Positions 35,401-43,473 of a stretch of 64,000 nt of DNA are shown here, piece after piece. This DNA comes from Candidatus Gagatemarchaeum stordalenia (GTDB lineage Archaea > Thermoproteota > Nitrososphaeria > Nitrososphaerales > Gagatemarchaeaceae): the NCBI GenBank assembly GCA_003164815.1, contig PLUF01000115.1, positions 1 to 64,000 of the forward strand. Direction: 5' to 3'. Every line of letters starts with the position of its first letter. Position 1 is the stretch's first letter. The notes below the pieces were generated by a model, which searched no databases, had not been told where the DNA came from, and saw nothing but the letters and a program-made list of their open reading frames with translations. The translations under genes and the position numbers were made by a program.

Positions 35401-36326
35401 GTCCGCCCCCCTTCCGAGGGATCATTGAGGATAAGATCCTCGATTCCCATGTGATTCCGTGCAATCGAATACGCGATTTCAGACCCAAGCCTGCCGTGTG
35501 GATACCTGTATCGAGTCATTAGCATTTCCCTCTCCGTCTCTCTCCTAAGTCTAGTTTTGTAGGTCGACAGAGGAGCCAAGAGAGAATTCTTGGACGCTAT
35601 CGGCCCACGGCGCTCATCCTTCTCAATCGAGTATAGCTGCGCAGGGTCGGCAAGGTAAATAGATGCGACTCTGATTTCGGGCGATCCATAAGCGAGTCTC
35701 AATCGGACACCGTCATACGACACTAATGTAATCCTAGGATACCGCTTCCCTCGTCGAAGTCCCAGCCAAGCTTCGTAATGACCATCGTGATACACTCGCA
35801 GTTTCCTCGACCGGCCAAAGAAATCGCCAATACCCATCTCCAAATGACAACCCCATCCTGGAACAAATCCAAGTTTCTCTGAAGGCTGCACTGACACACT
35901 GAATCTCGAGATGCCTTCCGAAGCCGGTACCTGTTCGACTTCGAAATGGGGATTCCCGGCATCTGAAAGATCCAAGATTCTGCTTCGCGAAGGCAACCAA
36001 GAAAAGCCAGCCTCGTTTTTCATGATGATGTCTGGCATGCTGGTCATGAATTCGCCTCTTGTGAGTAGCTTCGGAAGAATTGTCAAGTTCTGACCTTCGT
36101 GGCCGGCGTCATTCGGCGCGGTGGCCATCCACGTCGACCCTCCCTCATATCGATGGTAGACGGATTTCCCCGACTCGAGATAACTCACATTGAGCAAGGT
36201 TTTTTCGCCCGGTCTAAACCCCGAAACTAAGGTCTGAAGCAGAGATGCTGGCAAGAATGACATCGTTCCTTGATCAGTCCGTAGGTACATTCGGTTCTGA
36301 GTACCAATGGATACCTTCAGCAACAA
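35397..36326 (-). CDS. cassette protein B, unknown (309 aa)
   Basis: A 309-residue protein without a recognised domain. It looks predominantly beta-rich in residues 1-200, with repeated short strands such as RKLRVYHDGHYEAWLGLRRG, and ends in a helical Arg/Glu-rich part (ETEREMLMTRYRYPHGRLGSEIAYSIARNHM). It has no signal peptide or membrane segment, so it should act in the cytoplasm. Codon use is AT-richer than in neighbouring operons, which supports transfer. It could be a DNA- or RNA-directed defence effector, but that is only a guess from context. Confidence 0.65.
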   Translation of the reverse strand: MLLKVSIGTQNRMYLRTDQGTMSFLPASLLQTLVSGFRPGEKTLLNVSYLESGKSVYHRYEGGSTWMATAPNDAGHEGQNLTILPKLLTRGEFMTSMPDIIMKNEAGFSWLPSRSRILDLSDAGNPHFEVEQVPASEGISRFSVSVQPSEKLGFVPGWGCHLEMGIGDFFGRSRKLRVYHDGHYEAWLGLRRGKRYPRITLVSYDGVRLRLAYGSPEIRVASIYLADPAQLYSIEKDERRGPIASKNSLLAPLSTYKTRLRRETEREMLMTRYRYPHGRLGSEIAYSIARNHMGIEDLILNDPSEGGRT

Positions 36327-36367
36327 GAAAGAGACTCGAATGAGTAGATAAGCACCCGGATGAGTTA

Positions 36368-36396
36368 TGACCCAGGTTCGAATCCTGGCCGGGCTA
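36368..36396 (+). repeat. tRNA 3'-end fragment (att-like)
   Basis: The sequence runs from the variable loop (TGAC) through a complete T arm CCAGG-TTCGAAT-CCTGG to acceptor strand CCGGGCT and discriminator A. No 5' half precedes it. Compared with the tRNA-Gln end at 35144-35172, only the six T-stem positions differ, and all differences keep base pairing. It therefore looks like the end of a functional, different tRNA that was carried in. Confidence 0.75.
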
Positions 36397-36435
36397 CCTA
36401 TCTCTGAGCACTTATCTGACCCGAGAGGTTGACCA

Positions 36436-36735
36436 TTGCCCTATGGGCAGGCAGTCTCAGGAGGAAGACGGAACCTATTGACCGCTCAGAAACCTGCCCG
36501 GCGGCTAAGAAAGGCGCTAGATGCGCTGGCCTACGCCTCGCTGGTCTTTGACATCTGCATCGCCGTGGTCACCTCCGTGCGGGCCCTGGGGATCGGAGAC
36601 TTCCAGTCGCTTCTCATACCGGTGAACTACGCCCTCACGGCCGTCGTTGTCCTCTCGGCGGTGGTGCTCATCATACTCTTGATCGAGAGGGCCTTCCGTC
36701 GCGACAGTGCGCCAACCGCCGCGCCGACACCATAG
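36436..36735 (+). CDS. small two-helix membrane protein
   Basis: A 99-residue protein with a basic N-terminus, two membrane helices (about residues 30-48 and 62-84) and a short polar C-terminus. No family recognised. The start TTG 36436 lies about 27 bases after an ACTTATC box, fitting leaderless transcription from just right of the tRNA fragment. Confidence 0.5.
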   Translation: MPYGQAVSGGRRNLLTAQKPARRLRKALDALAYASLVFDICIAVVTSVRALGIGDFQSLLIPVNYALTAVVVLSAVVLIILLIERAFRRDSAPTAAPTP

Positions 36736-36791
36736 GCTAGCAACGGAAGACGGAACTTTCGCAGCCTCGCGTCCGACTCAGACGGCCCGGA

Positions 36792-38147
36792 TCATAGCGG
36801 GATCGACTTTCCCTTTGTTGGCAGCACGACGTCCCCCTTCTTTGCGAGCTTGCGGAACATGTCGGGTCTCCCGGTGTGGATCGGGATGACCTTCTTCCCA
36901 CCGATCCGGTTCACGAGGCCACCCACCCTCTCCATGGGCGCGTGGCCCGAGGCGTGGATCTGGTGGTAGTCGAACCCGAAGTGGTCGACCCAGTTCCTGA
37001 TGATCTTCTCGTCCTGCTCGCCCTCTTCGTTGAATGCCTCCGTGGTCGCGTGGATGTACACGCCTCCTTTCTCTGGTCTGATGTCTATCAGCTCAGGTAG
37101 GTACCACCGGTCTAGGTGGAGCAACACCTTCCCCTCCTGCTTCTTCACGTCTTCGGCCGTGAATCCGTGGTCGAGGAACCTCCTTTCCCACTTGTAGTAG
37201 TCCGAGTCGTCGTAGCCTCCTTTGCCCTTCCTCCTGAGGTAGACGGAGACGTCCCTGCCGACCCGTGGCACCTTGAGTCTCTTGTCGACCTTGAGCTCCT
37301 CGAGGAGGAGTGCGACCTTCATCGAGACTACCAGGCGTCGGCCCGTGGCCTCGCATGCCCTGTAGAACGACAGGACCCTGTCGACGTCGTTCCCCCTGAA
37401 AGATGAGAAGACGAGGTGTGGGTTCGCCTCGAGCAGCCTGGTGGTCTCCTCGGCCACCTCGGCCTCGCCCATCTCCCGCTTCTTGTCACCTGTCGAGACC
37501 CTCGTGCCTTCGGTGATCAGAGCGACCGGACGCGCTTCCTGGGCGGCCTCGACGAAGTCGTCGGTCATGGACCCCATCGGGCCGTGGAACCTGAAGTCTC
37601 CAGTGTAGGCGATGGGGCCTTCCGAAGTCTGCAGGACGAAACCGTAGGCCCCCGGGATAGAATGGTCGACGTGCACGGGCTGCACCTCGATCGCGCCTAC
37701 CTTGAACCGGTCTCCGGTACGGAACGTCCTGATCTCACGCCCATCGAGGGAGGACCCGCCAGACGCGCTCGAAGCCTGGTGTATGAGGGCCGTCGTCGCG
37801 CCGCAGTAGACGGGGATGTCCGGGTCGACCAGTGAAATCCTCCCCATGTGGTCGGAGTGGTAGTGGCTCAGTATTATCGCGTCTATCTCCGGAGGGGCGT
37901 GCCGGAGCCCGGTGTTCTTGAGGGACGTCTCGGAATAGAGGCCCGGGAGCTCGGGCAGCAGGCCGAACTCGAAATAGTCGCCTGCCCCGTTGACGTGCCT
38001 CGGGTCGATCCCCGAGTCGAAGTAATCCAACCCCTCGGAGAAGCCCGCCCCAAAGTCGAGCAGGACCTTTGTGTCCCCGTCGGAGACGAGTATCTTGTTA
38101 CCCCCGATCTCGTTCACTCCGCCATAGCAGGTGATCTCGACTGTCAC
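36792..38147 (-). CDS. RNase J-like metallo-beta-lactamase family ribonuclease
   Basis: A 451-residue metallo-beta-lactamase/beta-CASP protein. The first zinc motif is ILSHYHSDHMG, later metal ligands lie in VHVDHSIPGAYGF and YTGDFRFHG, and the C-terminal SGHAPMERV matches the beta-CASP His motif. Archaeal RNase J removes nucleotides from RNA 5' ends, so a role in RNA decay or maturation is likely. The Tyr in HYHSDH is normal variation. The start is GTG 38147, divergent from the pyrophosphatase gene. Confidence 0.85.
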   Translation of the reverse strand: MTVEITCYGGVNEIGGNKILVSDGDTKVLLDFGAGFSEGLDYFDSGIDPRHVNGAGDYFEFGLLPELPGLYSETSLKNTGLRHAPPEIDAIILSHYHSDHMGRISLVDPDIPVYCGATTALIHQASSASGGSSLDGREIRTFRTGDRFKVGAIEVQPVHVDHSIPGAYGFVLQTSEGPIAYTGDFRFHGPMGSMTDDFVEAAQEARPVALITEGTRVSTGDKKREMGEAEVAEETTRLLEANPHLVFSSFRGNDVDRVLSFYRACEATGRRLVVSMKVALLLEELKVDKRLKVPRVGRDVSVYLRRKGKGGYDDSDYYKWERRFLDHGFTAEDVKKQEGKVLLHLDRWYLPELIDIRPEKGGVYIHATTEAFNEEGEQDEKIIRNWVDHFGFDYHQIHASGHAPMERVGGLVNRIGGKKVIPIHTGRPDMFRKLAKKGDVVLPTKGKSIPL

Positions 38148-38329
38148 GAGCGAAGCGTGAGACTCCTGACCATATAAGACTCCCCCGAATCTCGGCTTCG
38201 GATTAGCCGATTCTGATACCCGTAGAACCTGGCAAGTTCCTTCCTGCGCCGCTCCCGCATCGCCTGGGGGCGCCGCCCGGATTCCAGTTTAAAACCACAG
38301 ACAACGTTGCTCACCACGGTGTAGGCTGG

Positions 38330-38920
38330 GTGCCAAAGAAATTGACCGTCGGAGCCGACGCGCCAGAGCAGGTGAACGTGGTCGTGGAGATTCCGAGGGG
38401 CAGCAACGTGAAGTACGAGATCGACGAGGAGACGGGTTTTGTCTTCGTCGACCGCTTCCTCTACACTCCGACCTACTACCCGTTCAACTACGGCTTCATC
38501 CCGCAGACCAGGGGCGACGATGGCGACCCGCTCGACGCGCTCGTCGTGACCGAGGAGCCGGTCTTCCCTATGTCGGTCATCCGATCTCGCCCGATAGGGG
38601 TCCTGCTGATGGTGGATGAGAAGGGCCCCGACGCGAAGATCGTCGCGGTCCCGGCACGCCACGTCGACCCAAACTACTCGGACGTCGACTCGGTCGAGCA
38701 GCTCCCTGAGTTCACAAGGAAGCAGATAGAGCACTTCTTCCAGCACTACAAGGAATCGGAGCCTGGCAAGTTCGTCACGATAGGCGGATGGAAGGACAGC
38801 AAGCACGCGAAGGATCTGATTAACCGGGCCATTGGGATGTACGGCCGTTCGGCACCCTCGCTCAGAAGACGCCCCTCGCCAGCAGGAAAGAGAGCCCGAA
38901 GGACACCGCGAACCCGATGA
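38330..38920 (+). CDS. ppa: inorganic pyrophosphatase
   Basis: A family I soluble pyrophosphatase; the core contains EIPRGSNVKYEIDEETG and the metal site DDGDPLDALVV. It splits pyrophosphate from biosynthesis. The start is GTG 38330, with a TTTAAAA box about 40 bases upstream. The last about 20 residues are Arg/Pro/Ser-rich (RRRPSPAGKRARR), unlike the family, and are read through the 3' end of the convergent PiT gene with a 59-base overlap. This tail may be a real extension or the result of a lost stop or small frameshift. Confidence 0.93.
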   Translation: MPKKLTVGADAPEQVNVVVEIPRGSNVKYEIDEETGFVFVDRFLYTPTYYPFNYGFIPQTRGDDGDPLDALVVTEEPVFPMSVIRSRPIGVLLMVDEKGPDAKIVAVPARHVDPNYSDVDSVEQLPEFTRKQIEHFFQHYKESEPGKFVTIGGWKDSKHAKDLINRAIGMYGRSAPSLRRRPSPAGKRARRTPRTR

Positions 38921-39749
38921 CCGGGCTGTAGACCCAGCCCAGGATGATGCTCTTCAGGACCTTCTTCCTGGCTCCCATCGACGCGAGGGCCGCCACTATC
39001 GTCTGGTTCATTGACGCGTTCACGCCGAAGATGTTCAACGCCGATATCACCACCGACTTTGTCAGCTGGGCGGCGGCGGCCTTCCTGAGGTCAAGTTGCA
39101 CCAGGTCTTCGCCGACCCTCTTGGCTAACCTGGACCCCCAGGTGACCATCCCTATCATCATCGCCACCCCGCACGCCAGCTTGGCAGGGAGGAGGGCGAC
39201 TCCCGAGACGACCAGGCTCGTGGCCGCGTTGCTCACGTCGTTGAGGCCGAGAACTAAAGCAGAGTAAAGCATCGCCCCCAGGATGAGGTACCGCAAGTGC
39301 TCCGACTGGGGAATGTACCTGTAGACGACCCGGCCCAGTGCATAGCCGAGGGTGGGCGCGATCGCCCAGGAGACCACTATGATCGCCAGCGTCGGGTAGC
39401 TGATGGCCGTCCCCGAGGCGAGGGCGGCGCCAAGTATGCCGAACGTGTAGAGCTGTATCGTCGAGGTGGGTATCTTCAGGTATGTGGTCACGTTGCTCAT
39501 CAGTATGAACGAGATCAGCACCACGACGCTGTACTCGCCTCCCACCTTCGCAAGGTTGGCATATGTCTGTACGACGTTGCTGAGGACCGCACCAAGAATC
39601 ACGAACAGGCCAGAGACAATCAGCCCCTTCCTCAGGGTTATGGACTTCGACCCGAACGCGGTACCGACGACCGCTCCCGAGTAGTGGTGACCCATGCTCC
39701 ACGCCGCGACGAGAGCGAGGACGATGATGGAGCCGTCGACGGGTCCCAT
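38862..39749 (-). CDS. PiT-family inorganic phosphate transporter
   Basis: A 295-residue membrane protein with about eight to ten helices. The second PiT signature is clear as LGLNDVSNAATS. At the place of the first (GANDVANAFGTSVGSK type) the protein has GHHYSGAVVGTAFGSKSITL, so Asn and Asp there are replaced by His, His and Tyr. It is probably a phosphate or related anion transporter, but the changed first signature could alter ion coupling. It adds a low-affinity route beside the Pst system and lies next to pyrophosphatase, which yields phosphate. Confidence 0.8.
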   Translation of the reverse strand: MGPVDGSIIVLALVAAWSMGHHYSGAVVGTAFGSKSITLRKGLIVSGLFVILGAVLSNVVQTYANLAKVGGEYSVVVLISFILMSNVTTYLKIPTSTIQLYTFGILGAALASGTAISYPTLAIIVVSWAIAPTLGYALGRVVYRYIPQSEHLRYLILGAMLYSALVLGLNDVSNAATSLVVSGVALLPAKLACGVAMMIGMVTWGSRLAKRVGEDLVQLDLRKAAAAQLTKSVVISALNIFGVNASMNQTIVAALASMGARKKVLKSIILGWVYSPVIGFAVSFGLSFLLARGVF

Positions 39750-39892
39750 AAGGCGAGCTCAGACGCACAATGTTATCTGCGTTGCGAACTTTAATGAGGC
39801 CGCAGTCCGTCGCGCGCCCCTGCACCGTCAAGGAACCCGGGGGAGAGAAAACGACTTTTAACTCGCCTCCAGTTGGCCTACAAGAGAGACAT

Positions 39893-40363
39893 TTGGAAGA
39901 AGCGAGCAACCGAAGCCATGTGCAGCGCAAGAGGACGCGGATAAGCGAGGAGAACCTGCACATCTCCGCCTTTGCGGTCGTGGGCGACGGCAAGGGCTCG
40001 ATACTGCTGCTGAAGGCAGGTCAGGCCCACCCGCTCTCCTTCAGGCGCGGAAACCTGCTCCTGCCGGCGGTAATCCTCGAGTTCGGGGAGTGGCCTTTCA
40101 CGGCAGCGAAGAGGGCCGTGACAGCGCAGCTCGACGGCGCGGAGCTCTTGGAACCTAAGTTCAGGGAGATCCAGTCATACATGGGAAGCCACTGGGATTT
40201 GTGCTTCGTCTACGATTTCGACGGGAGAAAGGCCCAGAAGCTCTCGGCAAGGCCCCCCTACGTCGAAGCATCGTACTATCGCCTGAGCGCGCTACCCCGC
40301 GACGCGATAGCCCCGGATCACCTTGAAGTGATCGAAGGCTCAGCCGCCTCCAAGCGGGCCTAG
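39893..40363 (+). CDS. Nudix-like protein with degenerate catalytic box
   Basis: A 156-residue protein from TTG 39893. Its strand order (ISAFAVVGDGKGSILLLKAG, then PLSFRRGNLLLPAVILEFGEWPFTAAKRAVTAQLDG, then WDLCFVYDF) follows the Nudix fold, but the GX5EX7REUXEEXGU catalytic box is not preserved: the expected REXXEE positions read KRAVTAQ. It is probably a non-catalytic Nudix relative, a sensor or regulator. A CTTTTAACT box lies about 35 bases before the TTG. The frame remains open to 39770, upstream of that box. Confidence 0.55.
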   Translation: MEEASNRSHVQRKRTRISEENLHISAFAVVGDGKGSILLLKAGQAHPLSFRRGNLLLPAVILEFGEWPFTAAKRAVTAQLDGAELLEPKFREIQSYMGSHWDLCFVYDFDGRKAQKLSARPPYVEASYYRLSALPRDAIAPDHLEVIEGSAASKRA

Positions 40364-40387
40364 ATCGGCGCGCCCATAGCGTCCGGG

Positions 40388-40897
40388 TCACTCGATGGCG
40401 TACTTCTTCTTGAGCCGGCCGACGCCCGACCTGTTCACAAGCGGTCCGTTGGAGAGAGAGGTGTTGCTCACGACCGCGATGCTTCCGTCATCCTCCATTA
40501 TCCAGGTGTTCCTCAGGGCGATTCTCACGATCTTCCCCTTCACCCCGCCGTACTCCACGACGTCGCCGAGATGAATGACGCCGTCGCTCAGAAGGAGAAT
40601 CCCCGAGATGACGTTCGAGAGCGTCGTCTGGAGCGCTAGCGAGAGGGCGAGGGCCCCTATGCCGGACACGGTCAGCGTGGTGAAGAGCGAGCTCTCTCCG
40701 GAGATCTGGGCGATTGAGACCGCTATGAGCACGACCTCCAGAATCCGCGCGAAGGCACCCAGGTCGCGTATGGTGACCCGGCCTGCGCCTGCGGCCTTCG
40801 CCGCGCGCCTGGCGAGGAAGCTGACGAACTCGACCCCTACTATGATGATTACCGCCGCGACAAAGGTTCCAGACACGATGTACTCGAGCGACTGCAT
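40388..40897 (-). CDS. small MscS-family mechanosensitive channel
   Basis: A 169-residue protein of the compact MscS type with three membrane helices. The pore helix region is GIGALALSLALQTTLSNVISGI, followed by the beta domain VIHLGDVVEYGGVKGKIVRIALRNTWIMEDDG, which closely matches MscS. It probably relieves osmotic stress. Its ATG abuts the stop of the upstream surface protein, so the pair is co-transcribed. Confidence 0.9.
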   Translation of the reverse strand: MQSLEYIVSGTFVAAVIIIVGVEFVSFLARRAAKAAGAGRVTIRDLGAFARILEVVLIAVSIAQISGESSLFTTLTVSGIGALALSLALQTTLSNVISGILLLSDGVIHLGDVVEYGGVKGKIVRIALRNTWIMEDDGSIAVVSNTSLSNGPLVNRSGVGRLKKKYAIE

Positions 40898-41724
40898 CAG
40901 GAGTTCACCAGAGCGATCTGGACGGTATATCCGAACGGCTGCCCGCCTTGGAACTGCCCATCTATCGCCATATCGTATACTCCGCCGGCAACGAAACTCG
41001 CCGGCCCTGTTATTATGCTGATTTGGGACGCAGCACGGCCGGGCGGAAGGGGCTTGCCGCCTGTCACGCCGGTGAATGCGATCGTCTGGTTCCCACCTGG
41101 TACCACTATCACAGCCGTCAACTGGGTCACGGCGAGCGGCGCGAAGCGGGCGTCCAGCGTCAGGTTGACCTCGAGGACGGCGGGTATGGTCACCTCGACC
41201 AGCTGGGCACTGACCACCGAGACGACGGGCGGATTTGGTCCGCAGACGGGGCCCGAGTTAAGAGTGGTCGTGCCGTTGACCAGACTGGCGCTCTGGACCG
41301 ACAGGAGGGAACCGTTGGTCACCACGTCTGCCCGAATCTGGCTCGCGACAAGCGCTTCGGGGAACGTCCCGCAGGGATAGAAGACCGAGCCGTTGTAATA
41401 ATCGAAGGTGTAGGCCGACGTGGTGCCCGAGGTTCCGGCGGCCGTATCGTTCACTCCTACGAAGTTGTAGCAGAGCCCGTCGCTGAGCTGCGTGAACCTC
41501 GGGTCAGTCTCCACCTGGGCGGCCGCCGCCGACAGCGACGGGTCTTCACAGGAAACCCCCGGAGTGGCTACCGTCCCGACAGACGCGGTGGATGTCCCCG
41601 TAGCGGGCGACGACCCGTATAGGAGATACCCGAAGACTGCCGCGACGACCACGACCAGTGCGACCGCGAAGACGACCACCGTTCTTCTCTTTCCGACGCG
41701 TGTGCCTTCCATAGCGGTCTTCAT
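40897..41724 (-). CDS. membrane-anchored extracellular protein of unknown function
   Basis: A 275-residue protein with a basic N-terminus and one hydrophobic anchor (about residues 16-36), followed by a Ser/Thr-rich exterior domain with four Cys (VSCEDP, GLCYNF, FYPCGTF, GPVCGPN), probably forming two disulfides outside the cell. No family recognised. It sits directly upstream of the MscS gene with one base shared, so it may modulate that channel or be anchored beside it. Confidence 0.65.
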   Translation of the reverse strand: MKTAMEGTRVGKRRTVVVFAVALVVVVAAVFGYLLYGSSPATGTSTASVGTVATPGVSCEDPSLSAAAAQVETDPRFTQLSDGLCYNFVGVNDTAAGTSGTTSAYTFDYYNGSVFYPCGTFPEALVASQIRADVVTNGSLLSVQSASLVNGTTTLNSGPVCGPNPPVVSVVSAQLVEVTIPAVLEVNLTLDARFAPLAVTQLTAVIVVPGGNQTIAFTGVTGGKPLPPGRAASQISIITGPASFVAGGVYDMAIDGQFQGGQPFGYTVQIALVNS

Positions 41725-41823
41725 CCCTTCCTCCAGCCGAGGGGATGGGGCGTGTTAAGCATGCCTCCTGGCTTCTGGAGCCGGGTCAATCCAGAAGTTG
41801 CATAAATTTCATCTGACCCAACC

Positions 41824-41837
41824 TAAGCATATGCTTA
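41824..41837. promoter_or_regulatory. perfect palindrome TAAGCATATGCTTA at a promoter
   Basis: A 14-base perfect palindrome lies immediately before the TATA-like TTAAAT (41835-41840) and about 27 bases before the ATG of the next small ORF. It is a good candidate operator for a dimeric regulator, perhaps the convergent tandem winged-helix protein. Confidence 0.5.
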
Positions 41838-41863
41838 AATCCGATTTCCGTTTTTCTAATATC

Positions 41864-41986
41864 ATGACAATCGACGACAAAGTCCGGTACGGAATGATGG
41901 CGCTCGGTGGGGCGAGCCTGGTCTTCGCCGCTATGGGCCTGCACATTGGCCCGCTCGAGACCCTCGCCGGCTCCGGTACTATGTAG
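41864..41986 (+). CDS. 40-residue leaderless small membrane peptide
   Basis: An ATG ORF of 40 residues with one hydrophobic stretch, YGMMALGGASLVFAAMGLH (residues 9-27), ending in a short polar tail. No family recognised. A TATA-like TTAAAT is centred about 26 bases before the ATG, the distance for leaderless transcription, and a perfect palindrome lies beside it. The upstream in-frame extension to 41798 would cross the promoter and is unlikely. Confidence 0.5.
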   Translation: MTIDDKVRYGMMALGGASLVFAAMGLHIGPLETLAGSGTM

Positions 41987-41992
41987 GGGACT

Positions 41993-43168
41993 CTAGTTCC
42001 GCGGAAGTCCGGAACTCTCTCTTATCTTGATGATCAGGTTCTCGAACCTGCTCATGAGTTCCGGACCGCTGAACGCCCACGCCTTGGTCTCTTCATCGAA
42101 CAGCGTATAGGAGAATGTGAAGCTGAGGGCGTTGGTCTGATCGAGCACGCTGTACGAAGCTCTGGGCCCGAATGGCGCCAGCGCGTCCTTGAGAAACGAG
42201 AATGCATCATTCACCGTCTCGACAGGGAATGCCAGCTGGGCATGGTAGTCTTTTCCTCCTGCCTCGCACCAGAGGAAGGGGAGCTTGTTCATCGCCCCTA
42301 TCAGTGAAATGCGCTCCGCATCGCTTACCCCTCGCACGAAGACTGGTATCATGATGTACTTGTGCTGCCTGTGCTTCGCCCGGTCCGAGACGGAGTCGTA
42401 GGTCGTCCCCATCCATCTGAGCGCGTATCCGTTGATCATCCCCTTCTCCTTTACGTGCCTCGACCAGTGCCAAGCAAGGGTCTTGTAGTTGATGTCCTGG
42501 CCGTTGTTCGCCTTTATCGACTCCCTTATCTCGCTCAGCGACCTGCTGGCGTCCACCTGCAGCTCCTTCAGGATGAGAAGGTCCAGCTTGTCGAACTTGA
42601 AGGGCTCTGAGATCCTAATTTCGTCGTCCTTGCCTGGCCCCACCGTCTTCGTCCAGTCGAAGTCCCAGTTTCCGTGCTCAAAGTCGAAGAACTCCGCTCT
42701 CATTGGCGTGTTTGTGAACCAGTCAAAGGTGTAAAACTCCAGAGAATCGAAGATCCCTAGCTCTTTCAGGTGCTTCATCAGGTCGATGAATCCCTGTTTG
42801 TGCTCCTTCGGGACGCTCGCGTGCACCATGTAGCTGCTATCCGGGAGCAGCTGGTTGAACGAGATGACGTAACACAGTTTGTTCATGGCGATAAACATCT
42901 CCCTCGCGTAGCGGGAGTACGTCTCGTTCAGACTGACCTTCATGATGACCCTCTGAAGCCCCAGGCCTTCGTAGTTCACGCGGGCATGGATGGCGAAGCC
43001 CTTCCCAAGGATCTTCTCCTTGTACCTGTAACGGATCGTCTCCTTGTATTGTCCGGATATCCGAGCGATGAGGTCGATGTCAGGGCCCATCTTCATTATC
43101 AGGTTTGCCAACTGAGCCATCTCGGGGAGCGCGGTTCCCGAGTTCTTGCCGGTGGGCTCCTTGACCAT
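41993..43168 (-). CDS. tandem winged-helix regulator, archaeal type
   Basis: A 391-residue protein with two similar halves. Each has a HTH-like segment (LIMKMGPDIDLIARISGQYKETIRYRYKEKI near the N-terminus; DLLILKELQVDASRSLSEIRESI in the middle) followed by a beta-alpha domain that recalls the Lrp/AsnC RAM ligand domain. This duplicated layout occurs in thaumarchaeal regulators of unknown target. It has no signal or membrane segment. It converges with the 40-residue gene. Confidence 0.7.
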   Translation of the reverse strand: MVKEPTGKNSGTALPEMAQLANLIMKMGPDIDLIARISGQYKETIRYRYKEKILGKGFAIHARVNYEGLGLQRVIMKVSLNETYSRYAREMFIAMNKLCYVISFNQLLPDSSYMVHASVPKEHKQGFIDLMKHLKELGIFDSLEFYTFDWFTNTPMRAEFFDFEHGNWDFDWTKTVGPGKDDEIRISEPFKFDKLDLLILKELQVDASRSLSEIRESIKANNGQDINYKTLAWHWSRHVKEKGMINGYALRWMGTTYDSVSDRAKHRQHKYIMIPVFVRGVSDAERISLIGAMNKLPFLWCEAGGKDYHAQLAFPVETVNDAFSFLKDALAPFGPRASYSVLDQTNALSFTFSYTLFDEETKAWAFSGPELMSRFENLIIKIRESSGLPRN

Positions 43169-43351
43169 TACAGCTGGCGATGTCCAAGGTCTTTGTATTT
43201 AAGATTATGAAGCGGGCTCTTGCGGAATTGCGGGAGAGGCGCCCGAAACTACCGCCCGCTCGGGAGGCGTCCCCGTCCGCTGTGGAGATTCCTCATGGGA
43301 GCCTGCAAGATGGTGTTTATCTAGTCCTCGGCGAAAAACTCCCCGAGTACC

Positions 43352-43450
43352 TTGGAAACCGGGCGTGGACCCCTCAACTACATAGCCGACGATGCCAAGC
43401 TGGGGAAGAACGTCAAGATCTGGAATTTCGCCTACCACATCTGTGCTTAA
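43352..43450 (+). pseudogene. 5' stub of the acyltransferase gene
   Basis: The reading frame from TTG 43352 encodes a GPLNYIADDAKLGKNVKIWNFAY segment, the normal start of a hexapeptide acyltransferase, then breaks to HICA and a stop. The matching intact gene lies at 44130-44624 and carries a similar start (AVIARNAKIGKGVSVWNLAYVG). A TATA-like GTTTATC box at 43315-43321 serves the stub. It looks like the original 5' end, cut off by the endonuclease insertion. Confidence 0.7.
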
Positions 43451-43473
43451 AGAAGTCAAGCAACTAGAAGAGC

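Larger units (their letters stand above)
35143..36396. mobile_element. candidate tRNA-targeted insertion cassette
   Basis: The 3' end of tRNA-Gln (from about 35143) and a second tRNA 3' end at 36368-36396 bound a segment of about 1.2 kb that is visibly AT-richer than its surroundings and carries two overlapping genes of unknown family. Duplicated tRNA 3' ends are the classical signature of site-specific integration. No integrase is encoded inside, so it may have lost one, been moved by an integrase elsewhere, or be a passenger. The right-hand fragment differs from the left one in its T stem, so it came from a different tRNA copy. Confidence 0.6.

Noticed and set aside
36340-36396. A complete second tRNA at the right cassette border
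   Set aside because: There is no AGCCCGG-like 5' acceptor strand, D arm or anticodon arm upstream; only the 3' part exists.
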